From: Acarospora socialis
Lineage: Eukaryota > Ascomycota > Lecanoromycetes > Acarosporales > Acarosporaceae
Reading direction: 5' to 3'
Assembly: GCA_025617375.2 (NCBI GenBank)
Contig: JAMYGW020000007.1
Coordinates: forward strand, 1 to 64,000
Length of the DNA stretch: 64,000 nucleotides
The translations under genes were made by a program, and so were the position numbers. This document shows, piece after piece, positions 49,301-62,500 of this stretch (position 1 is its first letter; every line of letters starts with the position of its first letter). The notes beneath the pieces are model-generated. The model saw only the letters and a list, made by a program, of their open reading frames with translations. It was not told where the DNA came from and ran no database searches.

Positions 49301-51793
49301 GAATAAGTTTATAAATTAAGAATGAATAAAAATCTTCATGAACTATGCAGATAAAATCACAAAACAATATTTACTTTAAACTTCAGATCTTAAGCAGATC
49401 ATCAAGAGTTATGCTGTGAAGTTTGTTGAGAATGAAAAGAAAAATAGTGTTAATCTTAAACTGCAAAGACAAACACTGAACATTCTGTTTAAACAAAAGT
49501 TAATTGAACAATCATAAAAAAATGTAATTATCATGAATTTTACAGCATCTACAACTCTGTCTACTTTCTCTGAACAGATTTACAGACTTAGACTCATGAG
49601 TTTAGACAATAAAAAAGAGTTTAAATTGACTGCAAACAATCTTGACACATTCTCATCAGATATTCATATGATAAATAAATTAATCACAGTTAACTTAAAC
49701 AGATCACAGACAAGTGAACAGAGTGAAATTAAGTAGTTTTCACATATTGAAATTTCTGTCAGCAAAGCACTGAATATTTTAACTGAGAGAGTCAAGACAT
49801 TCTTGTGTGTTGAGATTTTGAAGAGAAAATAAAACAACAACAATGAAGACTTTGACAAGTTTATGATCAAGATATCACAGATTATGTTGATATTCACAGT
49901 GTTCATTATAAATAATGAGAAAAACACTGAGAATATTAAATCTGACATTTTCACATCTGTTATCTACACTGAAGCAGTGAAAGACTCAATTTGAGAAAAG
50001 ATATAAAAAAATGTTATTTATGCAGAATTAATAATTCTGACAGTTAACAGAATATGAGAAGAGATTGTGTCATTAAAGAATGTAAACATAATGATCAGCA
50101 AATAAATATTTAAACTTAAACTGAACACTGATGAATTTCTGAACAAGTTTAAGACAAAAATTATGATAAGAAATTTCTCACAAATATATAACATTGATTA
50201 TGAGAACATCTTTGCATCTACAGTCAAGTTCAACACTCTTTGAATCTTTCTTGTCATTGTTGTTCTTGAGAATCTTGAATGTCATTAAGTAAATATCAAC
50301 AACATCTTCATTAAATTCTTTCTTAAGAAGATCATCTACATAACAGTCTTTTCTGAAGTTCAAGTTGCATCTGACTGTACACTGTGTATACTGTGTAGTC
50401 TTTATAATCTGAAGTAAACTGTGTAAAACTAATATAAACAATATATCACTTATCTGTGCAAACTAAATTTTCATTAAAATAACATTAATTTATGTTTTTT
50501 CATCAACAGCATCAAAAGAATCATGCTGCTTTTCTATGTAAATGATATAATTGTAGTTTCAGTAAGTTTGATACACATTTTCTAATTCAAGAAAGTTCTT
50601 GTGAAGATGTTTAAAATTAAGAACTTAAGAAAGATACAGAAAATTCTTGACATATAAGTCATACACAATCACAAGAGAAGAACTCTACATCTAAATCAGA
50701 CTCACTATGTGAATAAGATGCTGAAAGATCTTCATATGTAATTTAATAAGAACAAGATCACAACAATTTTACTTAATAAATATGATATTCTTCATTTCAT
50801 CAACTCAGCTGATCAAAGAATAAATTAAAGACAGTATTAACATGCAATTGAAAGTCTGATGTATGCAGTGATTCATACTTGATCAAATATTATCTTTGTT
50901 TTAAATCAATTAAATCAATATCTTAATGATCTTGCAGAGCATCATGAACATGTATTTAAGAAACTGCTGCAATATGTGAAATTACTTATTAATTTTGACA
51001 TTGTGTACAGACTCAATGAAAGTTAAATTATGCTTAAATACTTCAACTTTAACTATGCATCAGACAAACAAGATCAAAAGTTAATTCTGAGACATGTATA
51101 TATACTTAAAGATAAATCAATATTATGAGCAATTCAAAAACAGAAGTTTGTTGTCATCTTAATTACAGAAACTGAATACATAATTATGTTAATATGTGTA
51201 AAGACTGAGATCTGACTTACACAGATGCTGCAAGATATGAATATGAATAAGTATCTTGAAGACAATTTATACTGTGTAAACATCAAAAAGAATGAAGTTC
51301 ATCAAGCAGTCTTATTTCTTCAGCTCAAAAGAGACAATCAGACTGTCTTAACTTTAATTAAGAATGCATATGTGTATAAGTGATCAAAACACATTAACAT
51401 TGTCTATCATTATATTCATGATCTGTACAAGCAAAACCAGATTGATGTGAATTTTGTGCTCAGTCAAGATATGATGACTGATGAATTAATTAAGTTCTTA
51501 TTTAAATGAACTTTTAAGCACTTTATTGAACAACTGAGACTTACTGTTAATGAAAGACAATAGATGCAGTGTTACTGAGTGAGAATGTTAAAAAGTGTGA
51601 TGTTTTAGCTGCTTTTATAGTCTTAGTTAAAATTAACATCAAAAATTGCTCATTACTCATATAGTCTGTATGACAGAGCATGTGAATAGACAATCTTTAC
51701 AACTTACATCAATCATGATTAAGTCAACAGTGTACATTTTACTAGATAAACAGTTAGTCAGCAGTATAGCACAAGTATTCTTTTTATCTTTCA
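46336..51793 (+). mobile_element. Copia D: full-length Ty1/Copia fossil
   Basis: Contiguous plus-strand Ty1/Copia copy, about 5.46 kb, with LTRs 46336-46542 (207 bp) and 51586-51793 (208 bp). Order: leader with tandem repeats, gag about 46960-48030 with zinc-knuckle remains near 47705-47760, protease/integrase about 48550-49500, reverse transcriptase about 50190-50750, RNase H about 50800-51560. The gag-integrase-RT-RNase H order identifies Copia. The flanking pentamers (ATTAC left, ATAGA right) do not match and the two flanks belong to different Gypsy copies. Broken many times. Confidence 0.9.
46607..46855 (+). repeat. Tandem ~45 bp repeats in the Copia D leader
   Basis: About six degenerate units alternate GACAGCTTGATACAG-like, GATCATCAATACAAAG-like and AAGATTGAGCAAAACAA-like blocks. 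The array occupies the leader between LTR and gag, at the same place in all three Copia copies where that region survives. Confidence 0.75.
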
Positions 51794-51852
51794 ATAGATT
51801 CAATAATAAGTATACTTACTGTGATCATTTATGTATCAATATATTGTGAAAG

Positions 51853-53603
51853 TGTTATGATTATACTTTAGATGCTTTGCTTACTTGACTGCTTACTCAG
51901 TCATGTCTATTCACTTAAATCTTATATATATCTTACACAGTAACTAGAGTAGAACAACAACAGACTTACACTTATATACTTGATCTAGATAGTCACAGCT
52001 TCAGTTTACATACTATTTACTATATGGCATTGAGCTCAATAGAACACTACTGAGAACTTAACTTCTCATCACAAGTATTGCACTTCTGACAAATGATAGC
52101 ATCAATGATTCAATTTCATATCTTTATCTAAATCTTCTTATTCATCTCAGCATTTGATTCTTTCATTAAACTCATCAAATACACTCATGTCATCATCATC
52201 AGTCTATGACATCTCTCACATATCAGCAAGCAAGCATGTTGACCAATTCTGCTCAAGATACCACTCAATTTTTATCTGTCTTTGAGTCTCTGAAACTCAT
52301 CTCATCACTATTACATGAAGATGACTTGTCTATGACTTGATGAGACATCATGACTATGATTCACCACTTAAATGAGAATCTTATTCAACATATAAACAAT
52401 GATTTCAATAGATGTACAAATACCATTCTTGATGAGATCTTTCATCAATTCAACAATTTACATCATCAATTCAAGTCTATAGAGCATATTCACAAATCTA
52501 CACCTGAGTCTTTCATTGAATCTCACATCAGCTCATATTGACAATCTCAATTCAGTTTATATTGATGATCTCAATTCAGTCTATTCAAGTCTTTATGCTC
52601 ATTTGTCATATCAGTATGAATGTCATTGAATTCTTCACCAATCATGTCATCAAATTCTTTATCAAGCAAGTCACTGTTGCTCAAAACATCACAGCAACAA
52701 CATCTTATACACACATACACACATATGTGATACTGACAAGTCTGACTCAGACTAAACTCACAATGAAATCAGCTTTTACCACTCAGTGTGTGTCTCACAC
52801 TCATACAATCTATGTCTTTGATTCAGAAGACTATACATGATGTCACTCATACTCTACAAATATGTCTCATATTCATCAAATTCACAGTCTCAATCTTGAT
52901 CACCAAACTCATCATATAATTCAGCAACAATGACATCAAATCAGTCTCAAAACCAGTCTTCATACCAACATGAATGAGATCAATACTCATCACACAAATC
53001 ATGAAATTGCCATAGCTATCAAGCTTCAGTCATCATACAAAATGAGTTCATTAATAAGTTTTAAGTTTACAATATCATCATCAATGATGTGAAGAATGTC
53101 ACTGACAAGATCTACAAGACTTACTACTACAACTCATCAAACAATGCATACAAATCTGTCACAAAATGCTCTTACTGTCACTTTCACTTCAATACATACA
53201 ACAAGCTCATAGAGCATATGCAAAGAGAAGAACATGAGACATAGAAATTTGCATACTAGTTACTATGAGGTTCTCTGATTGCTGTGTTATTTGCTTTAGT
53301 GAATAGATATTGGTGAATGCATTGACAATGAGAACATTGCATTTTTGTTTTGTTGTGAGCATATTGTTATAATTATACTCTAGGTGCTTTACTTACTTGA
53401 CTGCTTACCTGATCATGTCTATTTACTTAGATCTTATATATATCTCACACAGTAGCTAGAGTAGAACAACAACAGACTTACACTTATATACTTGATCTAG
53501 ATAGTCACAGCTTCAGTTTACATACTATTTACTATATGGCATTGAGCTCAATAGAACACTACTGAGAACTTAACTTCTCATCACAAGTATTGCACTTCTG
53601 ACA
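51853..53603 (+). mobile_element. 1751 bp LTR element with a C2H2-finger gag-like frame
   Basis: Two 239 bp LTRs (51853-52091 and 53365-53603), TGTTAT...TTCTGACA, are flanked by the perfect TSD GAAAG (51848-51852 and 53604-53608). The 1.27 kb interior has no protease, polymerase or integrase. Plus-strand frames include a helical, His/Asn-rich part near 52350-52540. A C2H2 zinc finger lies at 53167-53235 (C-x2-C-x12-H-x5-H, starting CSYCHFHFNTYNKL). This is a non-autonomous LTR element carrying only a gag-like or DNA-binding protein. It keeps CC and GG far more often than its surroundings, so it is one of the youngest insertions here. Gene integrity is lost in places. Confidence 0.85.
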
Positions 53604-56600
53604 GAAAGTTTCTCAATAGAACTTGTTTTTCACTTCAAAAGAAAATAAGTAAAGTAAACAGCAAACTAGCAGTCAAACACACTGAACTTATCATATTATT
53701 TTTGAAAGTTATGTGTCTTCAGAAAACTCTGAATCAGATGAACTGTTATACTTCACAAAAAGTCAATTGTTTTGCTGTTAAACTTAATAGTGATAATGAT
53801 GAGATTAAGAATGAAGATTCTTAAACAATGTTGTAACTTGTAAACTCAATATCTTCATTCTTTTGAGTTAATATCAATTTCTTTTCTCAAAATGTTGAAG
53901 TGTTTTCACATAATTCTTAAGATTTTCTTTGAGTTCTCAGATACTTTCTAAGATATTATATTCTTTTCATTTTATGAAATAGTAAACTTTTTCTTTAATC
54001 ATTCTCTTTTCTAAAATATTCTTAACTTTGTATTTTTTATTGAGTTTGACAGATGTTTTGATGTCTTGAAGTGATATGAATTGATTGTAATGTTGTAGCA
54101 TAAATGCATGAAATACTGAGTGTATTCTCATTCTCTTGAGTAAGTCTAACTTATAACTTGATTCTTTGATGTTTCATATAATCTTAAATGATTCAATGCT
54201 CTTATTTTTCAGCTTCTTGCTTCTTTTTCTGATTTTTATTTTATTTATTTAAAGATATATCTTCTTTTCTTCTTCAAATAATTTTGTCTCTGTCATTTAT
54301 TTTATCTGTTGTTCAATTTGTTCTGTTAGATACTTAGTGCAGTTTTTTTAATTAAGTGATATTCAGAATCACTTTTTAACTCTGTGATTCATGTTTCTGT
54401 GAATCTTGTTATATCTTTGAATTGTAGTTATAATTTATAAAGAAAAATGTCTCTTTTATAATTTCATTCTTCACATTGTTGTACACAAACTGTACTGTTA
54501 ATAACAGCTGTACTCAGTCATTTTAATTCTTGTTGATATAGTGTTTTAAGTATGTTTTTACTGTCTAATTCATTTGTTCACTTTGCTTATCTGTTTATGA
54601 GTGATATGTTATTGACATTTTATGTTTTATTTCAAGTTCTGCTGTAAGTATTTTTCAGAATTTACTTATAAACAGCTTGTCTCTATTAGTGATAAATTCT
54701 TTTAATAGTTCATGATTGTTAATCAATTCTTGCAGTATAATATGTATTAATATTGATGCTGTTACAGTTTCTCTGAATGAAATGAACATTGTGTATTTGA
54801 TTAATCTGTTCACTATAATCAATATACTGTTAAATTTTATCTTTTATGCTGAATTCTTTAATAATGATAACTTTATGATGAAGTTCATGATAATTAACTC
54901 TCATGATGCATTCAGTGCATTTAGTTATGTTATTTTGTCATATTGTTTATCTCAGTTAATTTTATTTCTTCAGCATGAGTTGCACACAGTAATCATTTTA
55001 ATGATTTAATTTCTAAAATTGCTAATGTTGTATCTTCTTCACACTAAGTTCTCAGTGCACTTGACTTCTAAGTGTTTTTCAGCTCTGTCATAGTGATATA
55101 TTTTGATGAGTTTTTTATTCATTAAAAAAGCTTACTCTATCTTATGTGTTGCTGTTAAGTTCTTTATAAGAATTTTCTTTTTGTCTTTGCTCAAAATTTT
55201 AACATGTACTGTCTGTATGTTTTCATGATTGAATTATCTACTTAAGATATTCACTTCATCATTTTCATTATTCTTTTTGTAATAAATCTGAAATTCATAG
55301 TCTGTTAACTGTTCTGTTCAATGAATTTATTGTTGATTAAGTTGTTTAATTATCACAAAGTTTCTTAAATTCTTATGATCTGTGTAAATCTGAATTGACT
55401 TGCTTATTTTTGTGAGATAAAATCTTCAATCTTGCAGTGCTTCTACTATTGCAAGAAGTTTTTTGTCATAAATTTTATATTTTTTCTTGAATTCTGATAG
55501 TTTTCTAAATTGATACACTATAAATTCTTGTTGTTCATCTTTGATCTAATATAAATATACTTTTACTGTAAAGTTTAAAGTGTTGATTTTTAGTATCTTT
55601 TTGCATGCTGAATTGAGTATTTTCAAATACACTGTTTCACTAAAACTTTTTTTTAATGTATAAAATGTATTTTTTTAATTTCTTCTTCAATATCATTCTT
55701 TACTTTTACATGTTAAACACATTAATAGTTTTACAATCTTTATGTATTTAAGTACAAATTTTCAATAATAATTCATTAATTCTAGAAAGATCTGTACTTT
55801 TTTAATTCACTTTAATGTTAATTAGTTTCTGACTGCTTTTGTCTTTTTTGAATGTTTCTTGATTTATTCAGATCAAATTACATAGTTTAAAAACTTAATT
55901 TTCTTGATCTTGAATCTGCTTTTTAACTTTTTTATGTACAAGACTTTCTCATTGAGTCTTGCTAATATCTTGTACACATACTCTCAGTACTCTTTAAGAT
56001 TCTCTGAATTTATTAGAATATCATTAAGATATGTGATCACAAAATTATTGAGATATTCTCTCAATATATCATTGATCAATCTTTGAAAAATAACAGAGAC
56101 ATTCTTTAGTTCAAACAACATAACAGTGTATTTGTAGTGTCTATATTGTGTTTAAAATGCTGTTTTTTATTCTTTGTCTTCTTTCATTCTTACTTGATAA
56201 TAGATCTCTTTGAGATCTAAGCTTATAAATTACTTTGCTTTGTTTAATTGATCTTGCAACTCTTCTATTAATGATAAAGAATAACTGTCTTAATGAGTTA
56301 TCTTGTTGAGTTATTTATAATTGACACATAATTATTTCTTATCATTCTTCTTTGATACAAACAGAATTGAGTATTCTACTGATGATTTTAATGATTTTAT
56401 GAATTCTCTCTTGAGATTCTCATCAAGATAAGTTTTAACTTTTTTGAGTTGATTCTTGCTCATTGAGTATAATGATATTCACTTAAATTGTTTTCTGTTC
56501 AATAGCAGTATCTTGTAATTTTATAACTTGTGTTCTGATAAACTCATTTCTGATTGTTTCAGAATTTTATATGCATCTTTGACTGTGCATATCTTTTTTG

Positions 56601-56608
56601 TAATTCAG

Positions 56609-56772
56609 TGTTATGAAGCATGATCACTTCACATGATGTCATGCTTACTAAGCATGATTATTAAGCATTCTCACTGCATATATAGTGATTACATCTCTTT
56701 ACTCACTTAGATTCTCAATCATTACTTATATATTATATCTTAAATCACATAGCTTAGATCTACACTCTAACA
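56609..56772. mobile_element. Solo LTR, 164 bp, TSD TTCAG
   Basis: Starts TGTTATGAAGCATGATC and ends CACTCTAACA, flanked by TTCAG at 56604-56608 and 56773-56777. It sits in the protease region of Gypsy 5 and is missing from the other Gypsy copies. The first part can form an AAGCATGA/TCATGCTT hairpin. Its parent element is not in the window. Confidence 0.8.
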
Positions 56773-56961
56773 TTCAGTCAATCTTTAAGTTTCTTCTATG
56801 TAATCAAGACATCTCTAGTACTACATTGTATTCTATTGACTCTATAATGTTAAACATTATTTCTTGTGAATTTTCAAGAATTGAAACTTTTACACAGACT
56901 TTCTCTTCTATTCTTTTCATGACTCTGTTAATCATTTGTATGTTGAATAAATAGTATATTC

Positions 56962-57123
56962 TGTTATGAGACATGATCACTTTACATGAGATTATACTGA
57001 CTAAGCATGCTTATTAAGCATTCTCATCATATATATAGTGATCACAGTTCTTTATTTACTTACTTTCTTAACTTACTTATATATTATATCTGAAATCACA
57101 TAACTTAGATTTACACTCTAACA
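56962..57123. mobile_element. Solo LTR, 162 bp, same family
   Basis: A second copy of the 164 bp repeat in the same orientation, TGTTATGAG...CACTCTAACA, about 190 bp to the right. The flanks TATTC and ATTTC are an imperfect TSD. Gypsy protease sequence continues across it. Confidence 0.75.
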
Positions 57124-59540
57124 ATTTCACTGTGTCACTAATTTCAACATTTTAACAATTCTGTGATTCATAATGTTACTGTCTGCTTCAAAATCTATTA
57201 ATGCATTAATTTAATGTTCATTGATCTTGATCTGAATTCAGATTTGATGATTGTTGTTATTTCTTTGAGATATTGCTAGCTTTTTGTTCTTTAATCTTGT
57301 TGAGAAAGCTTTTTGTTTTTTGACTTTTTTAATCATTTAGTTCATCTTCAAAATTCTTAAAATCATTTGAGTTTTCTTCTGATCATAAGATTCACATATT
57401 TTAGATTATACTGCTCAATATGTCTTTTTAAATGTAGTTGAAATTCATACTGATTGTATTTCATCTGTAACTGACTCTCAAAGATGCTTACTTTTTGCAG
57501 AAATTCAAATAACATATTTTTCACTGAAGATTCATCTGTCTCTATTCTGCATAATATATTTTTTGAGTAAGTATATTTTAATTTTGTAACTCTTTGTTCT
57601 TCACACAAGAAATTTAAGCAATATTGCATCATTACTGCTGAAATATTCATCTTTAACAACTGTTATCAGCTTTTCTAATTAATTATATGTCTTCTGTTCT
57701 TCTGCACTCTTGTGTTTTGTTTTTTATTTTTTGATTTGTATTTCTTGTTTAAGTTCTTGTTTTTTAAATTGAAACTTTTTCTCTCTCAACACTCTACATT
57801 GATTTTCTGAGTGTTGATATGTCATCTTTAGTTTTATATTGACTTTTCATTTATTGATTTCTTTCTGATCTGCATTCAAATTCAGTGTTTGTTAAATATT
57901 ATTACTGTAGTTTTTTTCTATCTGAATTTCTTAAGTATTAACTTTTTCAATCTTAATATCAAGATCTTCTTTCTTAATAAGAGTAGCTAATTCTTTCTCA
58001 TAAATCAGTCTATTACATTTATCTTTATCTTTTTTTTTTAACTTTTGTGAATATCATTCAACTCTGTCTTTGTTGTTCATGTACACTGAACATAAGTTAT
58101 CATAACAGACTGTTCAGCTTAAAACATCATGCATTATATTTAATTTTTTTGCTTTTATTTCAATCATTATCACTGCAATATCTTTTCTATTTATTCAAGA
58201 TCTGTTGCATTCTCAGACAAGATGTTTGTTTTCTGCAGTTATAATACATTTGTGTTTCATTTTGTAATGTCATTTAAAACTTAGTGAATTATTCTGCTTA
58301 ATGTTCAGACTCTGTTTATTTAGTTTTATATGATTTTTGATGATGCTTCTTGATTATATTGAGATTTATAGAATTTATCTCTTTATATCATATTAATAAA
58401 ATATATCTCTTTGTTCACAATCAGAAGCTTTCTTCTTGATCTTTTATCATAGATAATATTTAATATTTTTTGTGCTTCATTTGATGCTCTTATTGACAAC
58501 TGTCAATGTTAATATTTAAATTAATTATTTTTTGAAGATTGTCTGATTGTTTTGCTTGAGCTATCTTTTCTTTAATGAACTTTCTTAACTTACAATAGTA
58601 CTGATAAATAAGTGCTTTGTTGTTTCATCTGATGAGTACTGTTAACTGCTGAAACTCTGTAATGTATATTGCTGCTGATTTACTCTGTTGTAAGATGTAA
58701 ATTTATTTTTTTGTTGCTTTTTCTTCATTGATCACTTCAAAGACTTTTCTCAGTTTTTTCTTGAACTGACTGTAGTTATTGAACATGAATTTCATATTAT
58801 TGTTGTGTTTCTCATATCTCTTCTTTAAAAACTCATGCAGCTTGAGATCAACTTAATTAAAGACTGCATTCACTAGATAGATTGTTGCAAACAATATCTT
58901 TTTTTGATTGATTTAAAACTTTAATTGATTGAATTCAATGTATAAATTAAGTTTAATCACAAAGACTCACAGCTTTTCTCATTCTTCATTAAAGACATTT
59001 GATACTTGTATTTTAAATGTACTTGAAAATAGTTGTATAACTTGAGTCAACATCATTACTGATTGTGTCATCATTCTATCTGAAGTAAATGATAAAAATA
59101 AATTCACTTAAACTTGTTTCAAGAACAAGATTGAGACATTTTTCTGTGTGTTAAACATCATATTTTTTATATTTTAAGAGTGTTCAAAGTATAATGTTCT
59201 CATGAGAGATTTCTCTTATATAAAAACTAAAAATTTATACTTACAAATATAAAAGCTGATCTGAAACAGTTCTGATCTTTAATTCTTAAATAATTACTTA
59301 AGTTGAACATGATTTTTTTCATAAGAGAAATGACTGTAACTATATACTGAGCTTGCTTGTTGATTTCATTGTTGAGCTCATTAAGCTGACTTGTTTATAC
59401 AACTCATTGAGCTTGCTCATCAAGCTCATCATCAAACATATTAAGATATTACATAACTTCTGCTTAGCAGACAATCTGTTAAATGCTTTTCTTGTATACA
59501 AGTCAGTTCACATTTTATCTTTTCAAATATAATCATAATA

Positions 59541-62500
59541 ATGATCAGATTATCTACTCAAGACATTTACTTCATTATTTTCATTATTCTTTTTGTGATA
59601 AATCTGAAATTCATAGTCTGTCAATTGTTTCACTCAATAAATCTGTCATTAGTTAAGTTGCTTAATCATTGTAAAGTTTCTCAGATTCTTGTAATCTGTA
59701 TAGATCTGAATTAACTTGTTTGTTTTTGCAAGATAAGATCTTCAGTTTTATAGTGCTTTCACTATTACAAGAACTTTTTTGTCATGAATCTCATATCTTT
59801 TCTTGAGTTCTGATAATTTTCTAAATCAATATATTATAAATTCTTGTTATTCATCTTCAATCTAATATAGACATGCTTTTACTGCAAAATTTAAAGTGTT
59901 GATCTTTAGTATCTTTTTGCATACTGAATTGAGTATTTTTAAATGCACTGTTTCATTAAGACTTTTCTTTAATGCATAAAATGTGTTTTCTTGTTCTTGA
60001 TCTCAATGTTATTGTTTGCTTTTATATATTAAACACATTAGTAATTCTGCAATCTTTGCATATTCAAATACAAACTTTCAATAATAATTTGTTAATTCTA
60101 AAAAGATCTGTACTTTCTTGATTCATTTTAGTATTAATCAGTTTCTGACTGCTTTTGTCTTTTTTAAATCTTTTTTAATCTGTTCAGATCAAATCACATA
60201 GTTTAAAAACTTAATTTTCTTAATTTTAAATCTGCTTTTTGACTTTTTCATATACAAGACTTTCTTGTTGAGTTTTGTCAATATTTTGTGCATATACTCT
60301 TAGTGCTCTTCAAGATTTTCTGAATAAATTAGAATATTATTCAAATATGTGATCACAAAATTATTGAGATAATTTCTCAATATGTTGTTAATTAATTTCT
60401 AAAAGATGACAGAGACATTCTTCAATTTAAATAATATAACAATGTATTCATAATGTTCATACTATGTTCAGAATGTCATTTTTTATTTTTTATCTTCTTT
60501 CATTCTAACTCAGTAGTAAATCTCTTTGAGATTTAAGTTCATAAATTACTTGATTTTTTTTAACTGATCTTGCAACTCTTTTATTAACAGTAGAGAATAA
60601 CTGTCTTAATAAGTTATCTCATTGAGTTATCTATAGTCAACACATAATTATTTCTTGTCATTCTTCTTAAGTACAAACAGAATCAGATATTCTGTTGATG
60701 ATTTTGATGATTTTATGAATTTTCTCTTGAGATTCTCATCAAGATAAGTTATAACTTTCTTGAGTTGATTTTTATTCATTGAATATAGTAACATTCACTT
60801 AGATTGCTTTTCATTCAATAGCAATATTTCATGATCTCATAACTTATATTCTAATAAGCTCATTTCTGATTGTTCAGAAATCTCATATGTGTTTTTCATT
60901 TCACATATTTCTTTTTTAATTCAGTCAATCTTCAGATTTCTTCTGCATAATCAAAACATTTCTAGTATCATATTGTATTTGATTAACTCTATAATGTTGA
61001 ACATTATCTTTTGTGAATTTTCAAAAATTGAGACTTTCACACAGACTTTCTCTTCAATTCTTTTTGTAACTTCATTGACTATTTATATGTTGAATGAACA
61101 GTGCACTCACTGTGTCATTAATTTCAACATTTTAACAATTCTGTGATTCATAACATTACTATTCACTTCAAAATTCATCAATGCATTAATTTAATGTTCA
61201 TTGATCTTGATTTAAATTCATATTTAATGATCATTGTTGTTTCTTTGAGACACTACTAGCTTCTTGTTCTCTAGTTTTGTTGAGAGAGTTTTTTATTTTT
61301 TAACTTATTTGATCATATAACTCATTTTCAAAGTTCTTAAAATCATCTAAGTTCTTTTTCAATCATCAGATTCACATACTCTAGATTGTGTCACTCAATG
61401 TATTTTTTTAAATATAGTTAAGATTTATACTGATTGTACTTCATTTGTAACTAACTCTCAAAGACTCTTACTTTTTGTAAGAGTTTAAATGACATATATT
61501 CTTCACTGAAAATTCATCTTTTTTCATTCTGCATAATATATTCTTTAAGTAAATATATTTTAATTTTGTGACTCTTCATTTTTTACACAAAAGATTTAAG
61601 CAATATTACATCATTACTGCTAAAACATTCATCTTTAATAACTATCATCAGTTTTTTTAACTGATTATATGTCTTCTGTTCTTCTGTATACTTGTATTGT
61701 GCTTTTTATTTTTTGATTTGTATTTTTTGTTCAAGTTTTTGCTTTTTAAACTGAAGCTTTTCTTTTCTTAACACTCTGCATTGATTTTCTGAGTGTTGAT
61801 ATGTTATCTTCAGTTTTATATTGACTTTTTATTTATTAATTTCTTTCTGATTCACATTTAAATTGATCTGTTACATTCATCTTTATTTTTCTTTTTTGAC
61901 TTCTGTTAATATCATTCAACTTTATCTTTATTGTTTGTGTGCACTTAACACAGATTATCATAACAAACTGTTTCACTTAAAACATCATGCATTATATTTA
62001 GTTTCTTTGCTCTTGTTTTGACTGCTATTGCTGCAATATCTTTTTTATTTATTCAAGATCTGTTGTTATTTTAAGCAAGATGTTCAGATTTTCTGCAATT
62101 ATAATACATTTACATTTCATTTTGCAGTGTCATCTAAGACTTATTGAATCACTCTGTTCAATATTCAAACTCTGTTTATTTAGTTTTTTATGATTTCTGA
62201 TGATGCTTTTTAATTATATTAAGATTTATAAAGTTTGTCTTTCTATATTGTATCAATAAATTATATCTCTTCATTCACAGTTAAAAGCTTTCTTCTTGAT
62301 CTTCTATTATAGATGACATTTAATATTTCTTGTACTTTATCTGACACTTTTATTGATAACTGTCAATGTTGATATTCAAATCAATTATTTTTTAAAGATT
62401 GTCTAATTATTCTGCTTGAACTATCTTGTCTTTGATGAACTCTCTTAATTCACAATAGTATTGATAAATAAGTGCTTTGTTGTCTCATTTAATAAGTATC

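Larger units (their letters stand above)
51794..59540 (-). mobile_element. Gypsy 5: chromovirus fossil, minus strand, with insertions
   Basis: Ty3/Gypsy element of the 351 bp LTR type. Its 5' LTR is 59190-59540. Going left: gag about 57700-59150, protease about 56540-57200, reverse transcriptase about 55860-56480, RNase H about 55200-55640, integrase about 54350-55100, chromodomain about 53880-54200, and part of the antisense frame about 53609-53830 and 51794-51852. The 3' LTR is absent because Copia D abuts at 51793. Three younger insertions lie within it: the 1751 bp element and two solo LTRs. Broken, with dozens of interruptions. Confidence 0.87.

Noticed and set aside
56609-57123. One small element with two 163 bp LTRs
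   Set aside because: The sequence between them is Gypsy protease region that continues on both sides, and the left repeat has its own perfect TSD.
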